Below are positions 6,147-8,790 of a stretch of DNA of 8,790 nt, piece by piece. The stretch comes from an uncultured Sutterella sp. Lineage in GTDB: Bacteria; Pseudomonadota; Gammaproteobacteria; Burkholderiales; Burkholderiaceae_F. Location: contig USAL01000073.1 in the NCBI GenBank assembly GCA_900552545.1, forward strand, positions 1 to 8,790. Reading direction: 5' to 3'. How positions within the stretch are numbered: position 1 is the stretch's first letter; the number at the start of each line of letters is the position of its first letter. The position numbers and the translations under genes were made by a program. The notes under the pieces were generated by a model. The model worked only from the letters and a program-made list of their open reading frames with translations. It searched no databases and was not told where the DNA came from.

Positions 6147-8219
6147 CTACGTGCTCGGTTTGTTGGTCTGAGTACTGGTCGTCTGGGAGCTAGATGCTTG
6201 GCCCGACTGTTGGGTTGAATCGCCCTCGGCCGGCGTAGCGGCCGAAAGCGAAAGTTTGAATATTGTACCGCCCCCGGCATTGGGCTCGAACGTCAGACGG
6301 CCGTGATGATTTTCAGCAATCGAGCGGCAGATGTTGAGGCCGATCCCCATTCCGGTAGGTTTGGTGGAAAAAAACGGATCAAAGACGCGCTTGGCGCTCT
6401 CGGCGTCGATCCCGCAGCCGTGGTCGGCGACGTAAAAGCAGATCGTCTTCTTTTCGCGCCGCACGGTGAAGTAGACGGTGCGCGAGTTGCCCGAGAGGCT
6501 CGCCTCCATCGCGTTCTTCAACAGATTGATGAGCACCTGCTCGATCAGAACCGGGTCGCAGACGAGCACCTCGTCGCCGTCGTGCACATCGACCTCGATC
6601 GTCATCGCGTATTTCTTGGCCTGCATGAGCGCAAGCTCAAGCGTCTCGTCGACGATGCGCGAGACGCGCGTCAGTACGCGCGCCACGTCGCCTCTCTTGG
6701 CAAAGCCGCGGATGCGGCGGATGATCTGCGCCGCCCTCTGGGTCTGGTTGATGATCTTGTTGAGTCCCGTCTCAACGCCCGCGGCGGTGAGCTTGCCCGC
6801 CTTGAGCATCGTGAGCGTGGCCGAGGCGTAGTTCTGCACGGCCGCAAGCGGCTGGTTGAGCTCGTGGGAGAGCGAACTTGCCAGTTCGCCCATCGTCATC
6901 AGGCGCGAGACCTGCTCGGCGTTTTTCATCTGCTGCTCAAGAAGCTCCTCGTGCTCCTTTTTGACCGTGACGTCCTGAATCGTAAGGAGCTCGGCCTGCC
7001 GACCGCCCATCCACGGCAGGCTGCGCTCGCCGATGAAGAACCACCGGCGCGTCACCTCGTCGTAGACGGTGCCGCTTTGCGCGACCGGCCCCTGGTTCTT
7101 GACGAGCTGCATGAGCCGCTCGTGGGCCGCGGCGCTGTGGCCGAAGACTTCGATGTAGCGGGCGTTGGCGTAGAGAAGCTCGCAGATGCCCTCGCTGTTG
7201 ACGGCGGCAACGGAGACGGCCGAGTCCATCGACTCGAGCACGCGGATCGTGCGCTCGTGGGCGATCGCAAGCGCCTGACGGCTCTTTTTCTGCTGCGTGA
7301 TGTCGCGCAGCGTCACAAGCCACCCGGGCTGGCCCTGGCCGGGGTAGAGCGCCTTCAAGGGCAGGATTTCGGCCGCGCAGATGAAGTTCGTGCCGTCGTG
7401 GCGCAGGGCCGTGAACTCGGCGCGCACGATGTCGCCCTTTTCGTCTTTCTCGCCCTTGCCGTCCTTCTGCAGGTAGTTCTCGAAGTTGAAGATCGACTTC
7501 TCGCGCCGCGCAAAGGCGTACGGCGGCGTCATGCCGAGCACGTCGCCCGCCTCGTCGCGAAAGAGCGCGTTGAAGGCGCGGTTGGTATAGAGAATTTTGC
7601 CCAAGCGATCCGTGACCATGATGCCGTCGAGAATCGACTGGCTCATCGCCTGCTGCACGATCACGCGCGCGCGAAGCGCCTCCTCGGTTTTGAGCTGCCG
7701 GTACTGGTAGATCAGCACGCCCAGCATGGAAAGAATGAGAAGACCGCCAAAGAGCATGATGCCGAGCACGAGCTTGGTGTAGCCGTAGACCGAATCCATG
7801 CGCGTGTTGACGGTGAGAAGCCGCACCGATTCGGGCAAGGGCGTCAGCGGCGAGGTGATGCGGATGTTGTCGCTTGGCGTCATGTCCTCGGTCTGGGCGG
7901 CGCTGCTCACGTCCGAGACGGCCGAGAGTTCCTTTCCCTCGACCAGAAGAGAGAACTTGTAGCGGCTGCTCAAGTTTTCCGTGATGTGGCGCAGCATCGA
8001 GGTGATCGAAATGCGCGCGACGTAAAAGCCCCCGTCGCCCATGGGCATCACCAGGTTGGAGAAGAGAACGCCGTTTTTGCTTCGCGTATAGGGCGAGGAG
8101 AAGACCGAGGTCGTCTGCGACGGCATTTCCGCCGATATCGCGGCCACGGCGAAGTGCCTGAGCGCGCTCGGCGCGAAAATTGAAGAAATGGAGACGGGCT
8201 TTCTCGTCTCTCCGATCAA
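6147..8219 (-). CDS. Membrane sensor histidine kinase with two PAS-like domains; true N-terminus lost at a sequence junction
   Basis: This kinase probably phosphorylates the regulator encoded 21 bases downstream. In the 690-residue open frame, residues ~40-140 look like the distal part of an extracytoplasmic Cache-like sensor, and ~148-173 form a transmembrane helix. PAS-like domains follow at about 190-310 ('ILDGIMVTDRLGKILYTNRAF') and 325-420, then a DHp helix pair with phospho-acceptor H452 in 'SLSHELNQPLAAVQNYA'. The ATPase domain has N569 ('INLLKNAMEAS'), D599-HGCG, 'FDPFFSTK' and GMGIGL (623-628). SHELNQPL and the FixJ-type partner recall DctS/FixL kinases sensing dicarboxylates or similar small molecules; the ligand is unknown. 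The last ~27 residues are unusually rich in Ser, Gln and Thr. The ATG at 8219 is not credible: residues 1 to ~32 are antisense aroA, and the first transmembrane segment and proximal sensor are absent. Confidence 0.9.
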   Translation of the reverse strand: MIGETRKPVSISSIFAPSALRHFAVAAISAEMPSQTTSVFSSPYTRSKNGVLFSNLVMPMGDGGFYVARISITSMLRHITENLSSRYKFSLLVEGKELSAVSDVSSAAQTEDMTPSDNIRITSPLTPLPESVRLLTVNTRMDSVYGYTKLVLGIMLFGGLLILSMLGVLIYQYRQLKTEEALRARVIVQQAMSQSILDGIMVTDRLGKILYTNRAFNALFRDEAGDVLGMTPPYAFARREKSIFNFENYLQKDGKGEKDEKGDIVRAEFTALRHDGTNFICAAEILPLKALYPGQGQPGWLVTLRDITQQKKSRQALAIAHERTIRVLESMDSAVSVAAVNSEGICELLYANARYIEVFGHSAAAHERLMQLVKNQGPVAQSGTVYDEVTRRWFFIGERSLPWMGGRQAELLTIQDVTVKKEHEELLEQQMKNAEQVSRLMTMGELASSLSHELNQPLAAVQNYASATLTMLKAGKLTAAGVETGLNKIINQTQRAAQIIRRIRGFAKRGDVARVLTRVSRIVDETLELALMQAKKYAMTIEVDVHDGDEVLVCDPVLIEQVLINLLKNAMEASLSGNSRTVYFTVRREKKTICFYVADHGCGIDAESAKRVFDPFFSTKPTGMGIGLNICRSIAENHHGRLTFEPNAGGGTIFKLSLSAATPAEGDSTQQSGQASSSQTTSTQTNKPST
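8092..8125. other. Junction between betaproteobacterial kinase DNA and Firmicutes-like aroA DNA
   Basis: Left of this interval the minus strand encodes recognisable kinase sequence ('VFSSPYTRSKNG'). From 8125, and perhaps from ~8104, the plus strand encodes recognisable AroA ('ISADIAATAKCLSALGA'). Both genes lose their N-termini at the same point, and there is no intergenic DNA, integrase, insertion sequence or visible duplicated site between them. The exact base cannot be fixed by eye because both readings are plausible across ~30 bases. An assembly chimera is the simplest explanation, with a real recombination breakpoint second. Confidence 0.75.
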
Positions 8220-8790
8220 AAAAGTGCCCGAGGGGCACTGCGACCTCTACTGCGGCGAGAGCGGGTCGACGCTGCGCTTCCTGCTGCCCATCGTCGGCGC
8301 GCTCGGCGCGCAGGCGGTATTCCACCGCGAGGGGCGGCTGCCCCAGCGCCCGCTCGCCCCGCTGGATAGCGTTTTAAAAGAGCATGGCATGACGCTCCGC
8401 GAGGACGGCGACCTGCTGTATTGCAGTGGACAGCTGATCGGGGGAAACTATACGATCGCAGGCAATGTGTCCTCTCAATATATTTCGGGCCTTCTCATGG
8501 CGCTGCCGCTGCTGATCAGAGACAGCCTTCTTATGGTGTCCGGCCCGCTGGAATCCGCGGCTTACGTCGCCATGACGGAGGATGCACTTCAGCTTTCCAA
8601 GCTGACCATCCCCAAAATGGGGGCGATGTGGGCGATTCCCGGTCAGCAGAGATGTCATCTGCCGAAGCGCACGGTCGTCGAGGGCGACTGGTCGAACACG
8701 GCGTTCTTCCTCTGCATGGGTGCGCTGTCGAAAGAGGGCGTGACCGTCGAGGGGCTGAATTTGCAGTCCTCGCAGGGCGACCGCGGCGTG
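8092..8790 (+). CDS. aroA: AroA, 3-phosphoshikimate 1-carboxyvinyltransferase (EPSP synthase), internal fragment
   Basis: EPSP synthase joins phosphoenolpyruvate to shikimate-3-phosphate in the shikimate pathway for aromatic amino acids. The frame opens after TAG 8089-8091 and runs off the window without a stop, giving up to 233 codons of a usual ~425. Recognisable sequence starts by 8125 with 'ISADIAATAKCLSALGAKIEE'. GESGSTLR (8254-8277), the phosphoenolpyruvate-site loop, comes next. Then come the RLPQRPLAPL stretch, SSQY (8470-8481) of the shikimate-3-phosphate site, and 'VEGDWSNTAFFL' (from 8677), with SSQGD near the end. The N-terminal ~45 residues, including the substrate-binding lysine motif, are missing, and no start codon is credible. 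The GESGSTLR and EGDWSN forms are typical of Clostridia. Rare-type Arg codons AGA (8518, 8650) also differ from the CGC-rich genes to the left. It is non-functional as shown. Confidence 0.9.

Noticed and set aside
6303..8183. Long + strand open frame (626 codons) opposite the kinase
   Set aside because: It is antisense to a kinase with all catalytic boxes, consists of repetitive Arg/Val/Leu/Asp-rich shadow sequence, and crosses the chimeric junction.
8120..8219. Kinase N-terminus (residues 1-32) as a signal peptide or first membrane segment
   Set aside because: It is not clearly hydrophobic, and its codons are the reverse complement of conserved AroA sequence.
1..8790. CRISPR array, tRNA/rRNA gene, insertion sequence or phage genes
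   Set aside because: No spaced repeats of 20-40 bases, cloverleaf-like segment, transposase or integrase motif was seen on either strand.

Overview
The window is GC-rich bacterial DNA with tightly packed genes. Up to about position 8100 it reads as one betaproteobacterial segment. A Sutterellaceae-like gut Burkholderiales is my best guess, resting on protein style and on an RpfE-type gene directly ahead of recJ; no search was run. The last ~670 bases encode a different kind of protein, an AroA resembling those of Clostridia/Firmicutes. They join the preceding gene in a way that breaks both genes.

Positions 1-2272 (+ strand) hold a TonB-dependent uptake operon: the 3' end of an outer-membrane receptor, then a short-type exbB, exbD and tonB. 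exbB and exbD overlap by 4 bases, and exbD and tonB by 11 with the start chosen here. The receptor imports a ligand, probably an iron chelate, and ExbB/ExbD/TonB supply the energy from the proton gradient. A run of four G4 tracts begins right after the tonB stop codon, in the 62-base gap before the convergent recJ gene.

Positions 2335-5147 (- strand) hold a two-gene unit: an RpfE/COG4255-type protein of unknown function, followed by recJ (single-strand DNA 5'-3' exonuclease). recJ begins with a GTG that overlaps the upstream stop and has a strong ribosome-binding site. A 12-base-arm perfect palindrome lies in the early recJ coding region. The 306-base gap upstream (5148-5453) has no convincing gene. 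It carries a 10-base-period degenerate repeat, a 7-base inverted repeat and a pair of TTGACGG boxes, and is the likely promoter region.

Positions 5454 to about 8100 (- strand) hold a two-component system: a membrane histidine kinase with a sensory domain, two PAS-like domains and a Ser/Gln/Thr-rich tail, followed by a FixJ-type response regulator. The layout resembles DctS/DctR, but no target gene is in the window.

From about 8092-8125 to the end, the + strand encodes the middle of AroA (EPSP synthase), without its N-terminus and cut by the window edge. The kinase loses its N-terminus at the same place, and the first ~30 residues of its open frame are antisense aroA. A chimeric assembly or a recombination breakpoint explains this best.
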